A model generated the notes under the pieces. The model had not been told where the DNA came from and ran no database searches. It worked only from the letters and a program-made list of their open reading frames with translations. A DNA stretch of 64,000 nt from Caballeronia hypogeia (GTDB taxonomy: Bacteria > Pseudomonadota > Gammaproteobacteria > Burkholderiales > Burkholderiaceae): positions 248,001 through 312,000 of the forward strand of contig NZ_FCOA02000004.1 in NCBI RefSeq assembly GCF_001544875.2. The letters run 5' to 3'. Position numbers and translations under genes: made by a program. Positions 52,981 to 61,962 of this stretch are shown piece by piece. Every line of letters begins with the position of its first letter. Within the stretch, counting starts at the first letter, position 1.

Positions 52981-53135
52981 TTTACCCACACCCTGTGTTG
53001 AATGGTTGACGACTAGCTCGCGTGAGCACGCCATGCATCCCGTTCTCTATACGCTCGGCGTGAAGGCAATCACCTCCCGCTTCGGTGAGCAAGACGCCCG
53101 GTGTGAGTTCCTCGACGTCCGCCCCACACGGTGGG

Positions 53136-53996
53136 TCAAAGTTTCACGACACCACCGCCACCCAGCGGAAACCGGCTACCGCACGCCTGCGAAACGCGCG
53201 AACTCGCTTCGACCAGCCGCGCGATCGCCATTTCTTTGATCGACGACACTTCGACGCTCGCGCCAATCAAGGTCAGGCAGGCAACTGCCTCGTCCTGCAC
53301 GTCCAGAATCGGGGCGCTTATCGCGGCGAGGCCCGGAATGAGGACGGACTCTGCTTCGTCATACCCGCGCCGACGAACCGTTTCCAGACGATCAAGCAGA
53401 TCCGACGGCGGCTTTTCGTGATTCTTTGACACAGCCAGTTCGATCAGATGGTCTCTTATCTGAGCCGGCATGAACGCGAGCATCGCGCGCCCCGTTGCCG
53501 AGTTGGTCAACTGGAATGTCGATCCGACAGACAGCGTCGTAATGAAGGGAACATAACTGCGTTCCCAACGGACGATGGTCGGACCACGATCACCGAGGAC
53601 ATTGAGCAGAGTAGGAAGACCCGTGTCGGCGACCAATTGCGGCATCGCTTCGCTAGCAAGCCGCAAAGGATCGAGGCGTCCGAGCGCGGACGCGCCGATG
53701 CGCAGCGCAGCGGGACCCAGGTCGTATAGACCGGTGACTTCATCCTGAATCGCCAGACCGCTCGCGGTCAGGCTGGCGAGATAACGGTGCGCAAGGCTGT
53801 TAGGCATGCCTGTCGCTCGCGCCAGTTCTCGCAGCGGCGCAGCCTTCCCGGCTGCGACGAGCGCCAGGAGCATATCTGTCGCCTTGTCCGCCGACTGAAT
53901 GCGTCGTCGTCCGCTGCCACCGTCGGCGGGCCCGGCAGACGAATCGTGCTTGGTTGACGTCGAGGTCTGTGGGGCTCGTCTCTTCGTTGGGGGCAA
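53136..53996 (-). CDS. IclR-family transcriptional regulator
   Basis: A 286-residue regulator: N-terminal winged helix (ADKATDMLLALVAAGKAAPL, RELARATGMPNSLAHRYLAS) after a ~30-residue charged extension, then the IclR effector domain (ATGRAMLAFMPAQIRDHLIE, ESVLIPGLAAISAPILDVQD). It is divergent from the catabolic operon that begins at 54663, so it is the probable regulator. A hairpin sits 40 bases upstream of the start, so the true transcript 5' end may be nearer. Confidence 0.88.
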   Translation of the reverse strand: MPPTKRRAPQTSTSTKHDSSAGPADGGSGRRRIQSADKATDMLLALVAAGKAAPLRELARATGMPNSLAHRYLASLTASGLAIQDEVTGLYDLGPAALRIGASALGRLDPLRLASEAMPQLVADTGLPTLLNVLGDRGPTIVRWERSYVPFITTLSVGSTFQLTNSATGRAMLAFMPAQIRDHLIELAVSKNHEKPPSDLLDRLETVRRRGYDEAESVLIPGLAAISAPILDVQDEAVACLTLIGASVEVSSIKEMAIARLVEASSRVSQACGSRFPLGGGGVVKL

Positions 53997-54036
53997 AGCG
54001 GTTATTTCCTTGATCCTAAAGTCGATGGTCCCGCTG

Positions 54037-54057
54037 AAAGAGCCTGTCGGCTCTTTT
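54037..54057. terminator. hairpin upstream of the IclR gene
   Basis: AAAGAGCC-TGTC-GGCTCTTT with flanking T on the right and A on the left. Terminator-like in either direction, but no gene ends here. It could be an attenuator in the IclR leader or a leftover. Confidence 0.35.
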
Positions 54058-54458
54058 CAAAACCTCAGAGGCTCCGATGGCGGGCGGGTTTCGGAACCCC
54101 GAGCGTACGTGGGAAATTCCGCCCGGACGCGGCCAGTCTACCAGTTGCATCACACCGTTCGGTCCGATCAATCCTGGTCCTTGAGCCCGATGCGAAAGCT
54201 TTCAACAGGACGATCGGCAAGGCGTTCCAGGTGTGTGCCGATGCATGCGCAGACGTGCATGCCGCTGGCATCGTGTGCACAGAAATAAGCAAGACGCTTA
54301 TCCGCCTGAGACACCCTGAGCGCGTTCTTTCCGACGATCTAATAGACGCCACGCTCAAAAAATACGATTCACGCGCGCCCCTGCGTTGCTTCGTTTCCAT
54401 GGTGCGCGCGCCGCTCTCTCGCGAAAATAGCGGTTCGCCCCATTTCTTTTTCACCGCG

Positions 54459-54484
54459 ATTTCGCGCGCCGACCACGGCGAAAT
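54459..54484. promoter_or_regulatory. candidate IclR operator
   Basis: ATTTCGC-N12-GCGAAAT, perfect seven-base arms, about 180 bases before the aldehyde dehydrogenase start. A similar GCGAA/TTCGC repeat lies at 54421-54438. Assigned to the adjacent IclR only by position. Confidence 0.35.
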
Positions 54485-54662
54485 GACCGGCTGGCGTGCG
54501 TCTCAGACGTTATCCTATAGACAACGGGTTATCCCCATTTGCAACGAAACGATGCCGAGTCTACCTTTCAGCCCATGGGACTTCTCGCCGTTCTGGAGCG
54601 TCAATTAGGGTGCGTTTCAAGCGGGAAGCATTTGGTTTTGCATCTGTAGCCAGAGAGAAATC

Positions 54663-56102
54663 GTGCTTGAAAAAACACAGTTTTATATCGATGGGCGCTG
54701 GGACGAACCGCGGACGGCGCGGACGCTTTCCGTGCTCGATCCATCGACCGGAGAGCCGTGCGCAATCATTTCCGCCGGCGAGGCAACGGACATCGATCGT
54801 GCGGTCGATGCCGCGCGCCGTGCCTTCGCCAACTGGTCGCGCACAGCGCCGGGCGAACGTCTCGCGCTGGTGGAGAAGCTCCTCGCGATCTACAAGCGGC
54901 GCGCGCCCGAGATGGCGAAGACGATCAGCCTGGAAATGGGCGCGCCCATCGACCTGGCCGCGAAGGATCACGTCGGCGCCGGCGCTTTCCATATCGAAAA
55001 CTTCATCACCGCATTTCGCGACTTTCGGTTCGAACGTCCGCTCGGCGCGCACGCGCCCGCCGACCGCATCCTGATGGAGCCGATCGGCGTAGCGGGCCTT
55101 ATCACGCCGTGGAACTGGCCGATGAACCAGGTCACGCTCAAGGTCGTACCCGCGCTGCTCGCGGGCTGCACCGCGGTGCTCAAGCCGTCGGAAATCGCCC
55201 CGTTGTCGTCGCTGCTCTTCGCGGAGTATGTCGACGAAGCCGGCTTCCCGAGCGGTGTCTTCAATCTCGTCAATGGCGATGGCGCGCAAGCGGGCGCACG
55301 GCTCTCATCCCATCCGGATGTGGACATGATCAGCTTCACCGGTTCCACGCGCGCGGGCATTGCCATTTCGGTCGCGGCGGCGCAGACGCTCAAGCGGGTA
55401 TCGCTCGAACTCGGCGGCAAAGGCGCAAACATCGTCTTCGCGGACGCGGATGCAGGCGCGGTGAAGCGCGGCGTGCTTCATTGCTTCAAGAACACGGGAC
55501 AAAGCTGCAACGCACCCACGCGCATGCTGGTCGAGCGGTCGATCTACGCGCGGGCGGTCGAGGAAGCGCGCGAGATCGCGGAAAGCGTGGCCGTCGACGC
55601 GGCCCATCAACCGGGCAAGCACATGGGGCCGCTTGCGTCCGAGGCGCAGTTCATGAAAGTCCAGGAGATGATCGAGAAGGGCATCGACGAAGGCGCGCGA
55701 CTCGTGGCGGGCGGTCCGGGACGCCCGCATGGACACGAGGCCGGTTACTTCGTTCGTCCGACTGTCTTTGCCGACGTGAATAACCAGATGGCCATTGCCC
55801 GCGAGGAGATCTTCGGCCCTGTGCTGTCGATCATGCCGTTCGATAGCGAGGATGAAGCCATCGCCATTGCCAACGACACGCCATACGGCCTCGCCAATTA
55901 CGTGCAGTCGACGGACGGCGAGAAGCGCAATCGCGTCGCCGGGCAGCTTCGCTCCGGCATGGTCGAAATGAACGGTAAACCGCGCGGAGCGGGATCGCCT
56001 TTCGGCGGGATCAAAGCTTCGGGCCGCGCACGCGAAGGCGGCGTGTGGGGTATCGAAGAGTTTCTCGAGGTCAAGGCCGTCTCCGGCTGGGCGTCCGCCT
56101 GA
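54663..56102 (+). CDS. NAD(P)-dependent aldehyde dehydrogenase
   Basis: A 479-residue aldehyde dehydrogenase: ITPWNWPMNQVTLKVVPALL, FTGSTRAG, glutamate in LELGGKGANI, nucleophile Cys282 in TGQSCNAPTR, EEIFGPVLSI. It differs from the PuuC-like enzyme at 34465 and resembles the broad 'aldehyde dehydrogenase family protein' group found in acyl/aryl acid operons. GTG start at 54663 with GAGA upstream. First gene of the IclR-controlled run. Confidence 0.86.
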   Translation: MLEKTQFYIDGRWDEPRTARTLSVLDPSTGEPCAIISAGEATDIDRAVDAARRAFANWSRTAPGERLALVEKLLAIYKRRAPEMAKTISLEMGAPIDLAAKDHVGAGAFHIENFITAFRDFRFERPLGAHAPADRILMEPIGVAGLITPWNWPMNQVTLKVVPALLAGCTAVLKPSEIAPLSSLLFAEYVDEAGFPSGVFNLVNGDGAQAGARLSSHPDVDMISFTGSTRAGIAISVAAAQTLKRVSLELGGKGANIVFADADAGAVKRGVLHCFKNTGQSCNAPTRMLVERSIYARAVEEAREIAESVAVDAAHQPGKHMGPLASEAQFMKVQEMIEKGIDEGARLVAGGPGRPHGHEAGYFVRPTVFADVNNQMAIAREEIFGPVLSIMPFDSEDEAIAIANDTPYGLANYVQSTDGEKRNRVAGQLRSGMVEMNGKPRGAGSPFGGIKASGRAREGGVWGIEEFLEVKAVSGWASA

Positions 56103-56156
56103 CGACTGCCCGTTCGCCCACGCATGCATCAACAAGAGTCAAGCAGGAGAGAAAAG

Positions 56157-57380
56157 ATGTCCAAAGCATTATCCGGTGTACGCGTGCTCGATCTGTCGCG
56201 CGTGCTCGCCGGACCCTGGGCGAGTCAGACGCTCGCGGATCTGGGCGCAGAAGTCATCAAGATCGAGCGGCCCGGAAGCGGCGATGACACGCGCGGCTGG
56301 GGGCCACCCTATCTGAAGGACGTCGGAGGTGGATCGACGGGTGAAGCCGCCTATTACCTCGCCGCCAATCGCGGCAAGAAGTCCGTGACGCTGAACATCG
56401 CGCGTGCGGAGGGGCAGGCCATCGTCGGCCAGCTTGCTGCACAGGCCGATGTATTCATCGAGAACTACAAGGTGGGCGATATGGCCCGCTATGGTCTGTC
56501 TTACGAAGACCTTCGGGCGCTCAACCCTCGTCTCGTCTATTGCTCGGTGACCGGCTTCGGGCAAACTGGCCCGCTCGCCGAGATGGCCGGCTACGACTTC
56601 ATCGTGCAGGGCATGGGCGGTCTCATGAGCATCACCGGCGAACGCGACGAGTGTCCAGGTGGCGGGCCGCAAAAGGTGGGCGTCGCCTTCGCGGACATCA
56701 TGACCGGCATGTATTCGACGGTCGCGATACTCGCGGCCATCGCACAGCGGGCGAGGACGGGAGAAGGGCAATACATCGACATGGCATTGCTCGACGTTCA
56801 GGTTGCAACGATGGCCAACATGAACCTGAACTACCTCGTCTCGGGTACCACGCCACGCCGGCAAGGCAATGCGCACGCGAACATCGTGCCGTATCAGGTG
56901 TTCGACGCGAAGGACGGGCAAATGGTGATCGCCGTCGGCAACGACAGTCAGTTCGCGAAGTTCTGCGAGACGGGCGACTGCCTTCATCTCGCGGCGGATC
57001 CGCGGTTCGCGACCAACGCAGGACGCGTGGCTCACCGCGATGTGCTTATCCCCATGCTTGAAGAGATCATGCTTACGCGCACGGTGGACGAGTGGACCGT
57101 GCAGCTCAATCGGAAAAGCGTGCCGGCCGGGCCGATCAACAGCATCGCGCAGGCGTTCGAGCATCCGCAGGTGAAGCATCGGCAGATGCGCGTGGACATC
57201 GCGCACCCGTTGTCAGGCAGCGTGCCGAGCGTGGCCAGTCCGATCCGCATGTCGGCGTCGCCCATGACCTACGACACGCCGCCGCCGACGCTCGGTCAGC
57301 ATACCGACGAAGTGCTCACATCGCTTTGCGGAATGCGTGAGGACGATATCGAGGCGCTGCGTAGCCGCGCGATCGTATGA
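56157..57380 (+). CDS. CaiB/BaiF-family CoA-transferase
   Basis: A 407-residue class III CoA-transferase, a paralogue of the one at 48031: VLDLSRVLAGPWASQTLADL, NRGKKSVTLNIARAEGQAIV, catalytic Asp180 in AFADIMTGMY. AGGAG precedes the ATG at 56157. In this operon it would activate a carboxylate with CoA, possibly the product of the aldehyde dehydrogenase. Confidence 0.86.
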   Translation: MSKALSGVRVLDLSRVLAGPWASQTLADLGAEVIKIERPGSGDDTRGWGPPYLKDVGGGSTGEAAYYLAANRGKKSVTLNIARAEGQAIVGQLAAQADVFIENYKVGDMARYGLSYEDLRALNPRLVYCSVTGFGQTGPLAEMAGYDFIVQGMGGLMSITGERDECPGGGPQKVGVAFADIMTGMYSTVAILAAIAQRARTGEGQYIDMALLDVQVATMANMNLNYLVSGTTPRRQGNAHANIVPYQVFDAKDGQMVIAVGNDSQFAKFCETGDCLHLAADPRFATNAGRVAHRDVLIPMLEEIMLTRTVDEWTVQLNRKSVPAGPINSIAQAFEHPQVKHRQMRVDIAHPLSGSVPSVASPIRMSASPMTYDTPPPTLGQHTDEVLTSLCGMREDDIEALRSRAIV

Positions 57381-57464
57381 AGGACCAGCACAGCTTCAAT
57401 CGCGAACCGCGCGGGCTTTGTTTGCCAGCCGGGGCGCATATCGTTGAATCGGAGAAAGTACAGC

Positions 57465-59006
57465 ATGAATGGCGCTGAGAGTCTTGTTACCACATTGCTG
57501 GAGTCAGGCATCGACACCTGCTTCGCCAATCCCGGAACCAGTGAGATGCACTTTGTCGCGGCACTGGATCAGATCCCGGGCATGCGTTGCGTGCTCGGCC
57601 TTCAGGAAAACATCGTGACCGGCATGGCCGATGGTTACTACCGTATCGCCGGCAAGCCGGCGAGCACGCTGCTGCACTGCGGGCCGGGGCTCGCCAATGG
57701 GTGGGCCAACCTGCACAACGCGCGCCGGGCCCATAGCGGGATCGTCAATATCGTGGGCGATCAGGCGACCTATCATCAGCCGTTCGATGCACCGCTCACC
57801 GCCGATACCGCCGGCCTCGCAAGCGCCGTTTCCCGCTGGGTGCGGACGAGCCGGCACGCGGCCGATGTCGGCAGGGATGCGGCGGCGGCGGTGGCGGCGG
57901 CGCGCACCGCGCCTGGACAGATTGCCACGCTCATTCTGCCTTCGGACACATCGTGGGACTCGGGCGGCGTTGCCGTGCGCGCGATGCCCGTTCCCGCCGC
58001 GCCGGTCGTCGATCCGTTCGCAGTCGAAACGGCTGCGCGCATCCTGCGGCAGAACCCGAATGTGCTGATTCTGCTCGGCGGACGCTGCGCGGTGCCGGAA
58101 GCGCAAGCACTGGCATGGCGCATCGCGAGCGCGACGGGCGCGACACTGAAGTACGAGTATGTGAACGGACGCGTCGCGCGCGGCCGCGGCCGCCTGCCGA
58201 TCGAGCGCCTGCCGTATAACACCGATCAGGCCGTCAAGGTGCTGGAGCCGTTCGAGCACATCATTCTGGTCAATGCGAAAGCCCCGGTCGGATTTTTCGC
58301 TTACCCCGGCAAGCCTTCCATTCAATACTCGAGCACCGCGCAGATCCACACCTTGTCGCGCGTCGATCAGGATTCCGCTTCGGCATTGCTGGCGCTCGCG
58401 GAAGCGCTGAATGCGCCTGCGGCAGCCATGCCCGACCCTGGTCCGCGGCCGGAAGCGGGCCGGGGCTCACCTACGCAGGAAGGCCTCGCGCGGACGCTGG
58501 CCGCGCTGATGCCCGAGAACGCCATCGTGTCCGACGAGAGCATTTCGTTCGGGCGCGGCTTTTACCCGCTCACTCACGGGGCCGCGCCGCACGACTGGCT
58601 TCAACTGACCGGAGGCGCCATCGGCGACGGCCTGCCCGTGGCAACCGGCGCGGCAGTGGCGAGCGGCGGGTCGAGGCGAGTCATCAGCCTGCAGGCAGAC
58701 GGCTCGGCCATGTATTCGTTGCAATCCTTGTGGACGCAGGCCCGCGAGAAGCTGCCCTGCACGACGATCCTGCTGAGCAACCGGAAATACAACATCCTGA
58801 TCGGCGAATACCAGAACGTCGGCGCCATTCCCGGGCCGACCGCGATGAGCATGCTCGATCTTTCCAACCCCGACCTCGACTGGGTCAAGCTGGCCAATGG
58901 CATGGGCGTGGAAGCAGCACGCGCGACAACACTGGAAGCATGCGCGGACCTGATGAAGCAGAGCTTCCAGCAGACCGGGCCTTTCCTGATCGAACTGGTC
59001 ATTTGA
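57465..59006 (+). CDS. thiamine-diphosphate-dependent enzyme (acetolactate-synthase/benzoylformate-decarboxylase-like)
   Basis: A 513-residue ThDP enzyme. Glu48 in LQENIVTGMADGY is the conserved cofactor-activating glutamate. The ThDP/Mg motif reads ADGSAMYSLQSLWTQAREKL with the downstream Asn in LLSNRKYN (first Gly of GDG replaced by Ala). It lacks the extra C-terminal lid seen in oxalyl-CoA decarboxylase and 2-hydroxyacyl-CoA lyase, so a free 2-keto acid is the likelier substrate. Start at 57465 after CGGAGAAAG. Reaction unassigned: decarboxylation or carboligation. Confidence 0.8.
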   Translation: MNGAESLVTTLLESGIDTCFANPGTSEMHFVAALDQIPGMRCVLGLQENIVTGMADGYYRIAGKPASTLLHCGPGLANGWANLHNARRAHSGIVNIVGDQATYHQPFDAPLTADTAGLASAVSRWVRTSRHAADVGRDAAAAVAAARTAPGQIATLILPSDTSWDSGGVAVRAMPVPAAPVVDPFAVETAARILRQNPNVLILLGGRCAVPEAQALAWRIASATGATLKYEYVNGRVARGRGRLPIERLPYNTDQAVKVLEPFEHIILVNAKAPVGFFAYPGKPSIQYSSTAQIHTLSRVDQDSASALLALAEALNAPAAAMPDPGPRPEAGRGSPTQEGLARTLAALMPENAIVSDESISFGRGFYPLTHGAAPHDWLQLTGGAIGDGLPVATGAAVASGGSRRVISLQADGSAMYSLQSLWTQAREKLPCTTILLSNRKYNILIGEYQNVGAIPGPTAMSMLDLSNPDLDWVKLANGMGVEAARATTLEACADLMKQSFQQTGPFLIELVI

Positions 59007-59070
59007 ATAGACCAATAGCCAGCGCGAATTTATCGCTATGGCGCTGGCAAAAAGAAGGAGACATATCATC

Positions 59071-59979
59071 GTGAGCGATATCACCCGTCTCGGGTTTCTG
59101 GGCCTTGGAAACATGGGGGCCGCGATCGCCCTGCGGCTCGTTCATCCCGGGTCGACGCTACATGTGTTCGATCCAAGTCCGGAAGCAGTCAGGCCGCTCG
59201 TCGAGGCTGGCGCGATCGCGCATGCCAGCCCGCGTGCGGTTGCGGAAGCGGCCACAGTCGTCATGGCCTGCCTGCCGAACAGCGCCGTCTGCGAGAGCGT
59301 GTTGTTCGGAGAGGACGGCGTTGCCGCCGGCAAGGCCGTGCGAACGTACATCGAAATGTCCACGCTGGGGCCGACCGTGGTCGCGTCGAATGCGAAGCGA
59401 CTCGATGCCGCGAAAATCGCAAGCATCGATGCGCCCGTAAGCGGCGGGCCTGCTGCGGCGCACGCGGGCACCTTGTCCATCATGCTGTCCGGCAATGACG
59501 ATGTCGTCGCCACGACGATGCCTTGGCTCACCCTCATCGCGAAGAAGATCTGCAGGCTTGGCGAACAGCCCGGTCAGGCTCAGGCGATGAAGCTGGTGAA
59601 CAACATCATGCTCGCAGCCAACATGGCCGTCGCTTCCGAGGCGCTCACCATCGGCGCAAAGGCAGGACTCGACGCGGACGCCATGATCGAAGTGATTCGT
59701 TCGAGCACGGGGAACAGCGCGGCCGCGGATATTCTCGCCCGCTTCGCTATCTGCGGTGCATTCGACTTCGGAGCGCACATCTCGATCGTGGCGAAGGACG
59801 TGGAGCTTGCCATCGACGAAGCAAAGGCGCTCGACGTGCCGGTGCCCGTGCTGAACGAAGCGCGAAGCCTCTGGCACGACGCTATCGAACAAGGCCTGGG
59901 AGGCGACGATTTCACTTCTATCCTCAAAATCGTGGAAGCGCGAGGCGGCGCGACCGTTCGCGGTGCGCCACGACGATAG
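59071..59979 (+). CDS. beta-hydroxyacid dehydrogenase (3-hydroxyisobutyrate/tartronate-semialdehyde type)
   Basis: A 302-residue NAD(P) enzyme of the HIBADH family: GFLGLGNMGAAIALRL at the start, substrate-binding DAPVSGGPAAAHAGTLSIM and catalytic Lys174 in MKLVNNIMLAAN. AAGGAG ten bases before the GTG at 59071 favours that start; the ATG at 59038 has no such signal. Paired with a ThDP enzyme, it recalls the glyoxylate carboligase/tartronate-semialdehyde reductase pair, but the ThDP enzyme is not Gcl-like. Confidence 0.83.
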   Translation: MSDITRLGFLGLGNMGAAIALRLVHPGSTLHVFDPSPEAVRPLVEAGAIAHASPRAVAEAATVVMACLPNSAVCESVLFGEDGVAAGKAVRTYIEMSTLGPTVVASNAKRLDAAKIASIDAPVSGGPAAAHAGTLSIMLSGNDDVVATTMPWLTLIAKKICRLGEQPGQAQAMKLVNNIMLAANMAVASEALTIGAKAGLDADAMIEVIRSSTGNSAAADILARFAICGAFDFGAHISIVAKDVELAIDEAKALDVPVPVLNEARSLWHDAIEQGLGGDDFTSILKIVEARGGATVRGAPRR

Positions 59980-60035
59980 GCCTGCTGGCAGCTTCGATTA
60001 CACACCTCAACTGCTTGACCCGAACGGAGAAATTC

Positions 60036-60494
60036 ATGAATCCCATCGACAACGATAAGGCTGTTTCGCCCGAGCCCCCTTGCGATACCGCCGACCTGAT
60101 TAAAAGGCTTGCCTATGCGACCCCCGAAACCGCGCCGCTGGTGCCGGGCCGCCGCGAGTTCTTCAAATATCGCGATCTTGGTGTCACCGATGCCACGGGC
60201 GGCCGCATGCGTGCGCAGCTCACCATCGCCACGGGCGATATGCAGCAAACGGGCTGGCACTACCACGTGTGCGAATCCCAGTTCATCTTCACGTTGCGCG
60301 GCTGGGTCGATCTCCTGATCGAGGATGGGCGGAAGATTCGCGTGAGCGCAGGCGAATCACTGCTTATTCCGGGTGGACTCAAGCATAACGAGATCGCGAT
60401 CTCGGAAGACTTTGAGCTTCTCGAAGTGTCCGTGCCGGCGAAGATGGGCACGGTGGCCTGTGATCCGCCCGCGGCCTTCGCCTCCCAACCGTAA
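60036..60494 (+). CDS. cupin-domain protein
   Basis: A 152-residue single cupin: WHYHVCESQFIFTLRGWVDL as motif 1 (His, His, Glu replaced in part by Cys-Glu) and SLLIPGGLKHNEIAI as motif 2. CGGAGA precedes the ATG. Such proteins in catabolic operons serve as isomerases, dioxygenases or ligand sensors; no choice possible. Confidence 0.8.
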   Translation: MNPIDNDKAVSPEPPCDTADLIKRLAYATPETAPLVPGRREFFKYRDLGVTDATGGRMRAQLTIATGDMQQTGWHYHVCESQFIFTLRGWVDLLIEDGRKIRVSAGESLLIPGGLKHNEIAISEDFELLEVSVPAKMGTVACDPPAAFASQP

Positions 60495-60560
60495 TGAGTA
60501 CGCGGATGCAAGCCATCGCGATCCGACTTTGAAAGACGATCCAAACCAGAGAAACTTCAA

Positions 60561-60857
60561 ATGACTAAAGGCTATATTTTTGCCGAAGTAACGATCCACT
60601 CCGCCAATGCCGAGTGGAACGAATACAGCAGCAAGGTTCAGGCAACACTCGATGCATATGGCGGTGTATTCCTGATTCGCGGCGGCGCGGAAAACGTGCT
60701 GGAAGGAACGAAGGAGGGCGGCACGATCGTCGTGCTTGAATTCGAAAGCCCTCGACGCGCGGAAGAATGGTACGCATCGACTGCGTATCAGGACATCCTG
60801 CCGCTACGACTGCGTAATGCAGATGCGCGTGTCATGTGTCTCGCCGGCGCCAACTGA
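60561..60857 (+). CDS. DUF1330 protein
   Basis: A 98-residue dimeric alpha/beta-barrel-type protein with the DUF1330 pattern: KGYIFAEVTIHSANAEWNEY, YGGVFLIRGGAENVLEG and IVVLEFESPRRAEEWYASTA. Frequently carried in catabolic operons of proteobacteria, without known activity. Confidence 0.82.
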   Translation: MTKGYIFAEVTIHSANAEWNEYSSKVQATLDAYGGVFLIRGGAENVLEGTKEGGTIVVLEFESPRRAEEWYASTAYQDILPLRLRNADARVMCLAGAN

Positions 60858-60924
60858 GCGAATACGAACGTTGCGCCAGTTCCATCGGCGCGCAGAGCTC
60901 ATCGCACACATCGCCGGAGACAGA

Positions 60925-61695
60925 ATGATCGAAGCGAAAGGCCGACTCACAGGAAAGGTGGCGTTCATCACGGGCGCGGGCGCGGGTATCGGACGGGCCG
61001 CGGCCGAGCGGTTCGCCCGTGAGGGCGCGGCAGTCATCATTGCGGAATTCGACGCAGACAGCGGTGAAGCCGCTACCGAAGCCATCCGCAGACATGGCGG
61101 CAAGGCGAAGTTCGTTCGGACCGACGTCACGAACGAGGATAGCGTGCGTGAGGCCATCCAGTCTGCAATCGAATTCGGCGGCAAGATCGACGTGCTTTAT
61201 AACAACGCAGGCGGATCGAGCGCGATCGACGCACGCGTCACCGATTGCCCGGCAGACGAGTTCTGGCGAGCGGTGAAGCTCGATCTTTTCGGCACATGGA
61301 TCGCTTGCAAGTATGGGATCGCGGCCATGCTTGAGAGCGGCGGAGGTTCGGTCATCAATAGCTGCTCCGTGTTTGCGCTCGTCGGCACCAGAGGAAAAGA
61401 CGCGTACACGGCCGCCAAGGGCGGCATCGCTTCGATTACACGTTCGATGGCCGTCGAGTACGCGCCCCATCGCATCCGTGTCAATGCGCTCGCGCCGGCG
61501 GTAACGACGACCCGACGCGTGCTCGGTCTCATCGAAACGCAACCGGACGTGATGAACAAGACGAGCGAGCGTCAATTGCTCGGCCTCGTCGAGCCGGAAG
61601 AAGTGGCGATGACCGCGCTGTTCCTGGCATCGGACGAATCGAAGAGGACGACTGGCCAGATCTTCGCGATAGACAGCGGCTTTTCGATCTCGTGA
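60925..61695 (+). CDS. short-chain dehydrogenase/reductase
   Basis: A 256-residue classical SDR: TGAGAGIGRAAAERFA cofactor motif, NNAG, catalytic YTAAKGG. GGAG five bases before the ATG at 60925. Last enzyme of the IclR-linked run; likely oxidises or reduces a hydroxy acid or alcohol of the same pathway. Confidence 0.86.
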   Translation: MIEAKGRLTGKVAFITGAGAGIGRAAAERFAREGAAVIIAEFDADSGEAATEAIRRHGGKAKFVRTDVTNEDSVREAIQSAIEFGGKIDVLYNNAGGSSAIDARVTDCPADEFWRAVKLDLFGTWIACKYGIAAMLESGGGSVINSCSVFALVGTRGKDAYTAAKGGIASITRSMAVEYAPHRIRVNALAPAVTTTRRVLGLIETQPDVMNKTSERQLLGLVEPEEVAMTALFLASDESKRTTGQIFAIDSGFSIS

Positions 61696-61962
61696 TGGAC
61701 ATCGACCGCTCGACTACATGCTCTCGACCCGAGATGGATTCTGATGTGGCGATCGGAATATCGAGTGAGCGGTTTCTTAAGCGGGCGACATAGCCAGCGA
61801 CACCCCAACACGTAGTCTTACGCCGCGGTTGCTCTGCGTGAGATCGCCCATGTATTGATATGTATACCTAAGCTAGTGCATTAAAAATTTAATAAGCAAT
61901 TGAAGCTTTCACGCGTAGTTTAAGAATCGAAACTGAAAAAACAGTCAAGACCGGAGACAGGT

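Larger units (their letters stand above)
53997..54662. other. 666-base divergent control region
   Basis: No gene supported; a frame at 54231-54608 has no recognisable features. It separates the IclR gene from the aldehyde dehydrogenase and contains a hairpin at 54037-54057 and two inverted repeats at 54421-54438 (GCGAA-N8-TTCGC) and 54459-54484. Confidence 0.5.

Noticed and set aside
54231-54608. 125-codon plus-strand frame in the IclR/aldehyde dehydrogenase gap
   Set aside because: No start signal, no recognisable motif, and it runs through the inverted repeats; more likely control DNA.
57465-59006. Naming the ThDP enzyme glyoxylate carboligase or oxalyl-CoA decarboxylase
   Set aside because: Gcl lacks the cofactor glutamate that is present here (Glu48). 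Oxalyl-CoA decarboxylase and 2-hydroxyacyl-CoA lyase are longer with a CoA-binding C-terminus.
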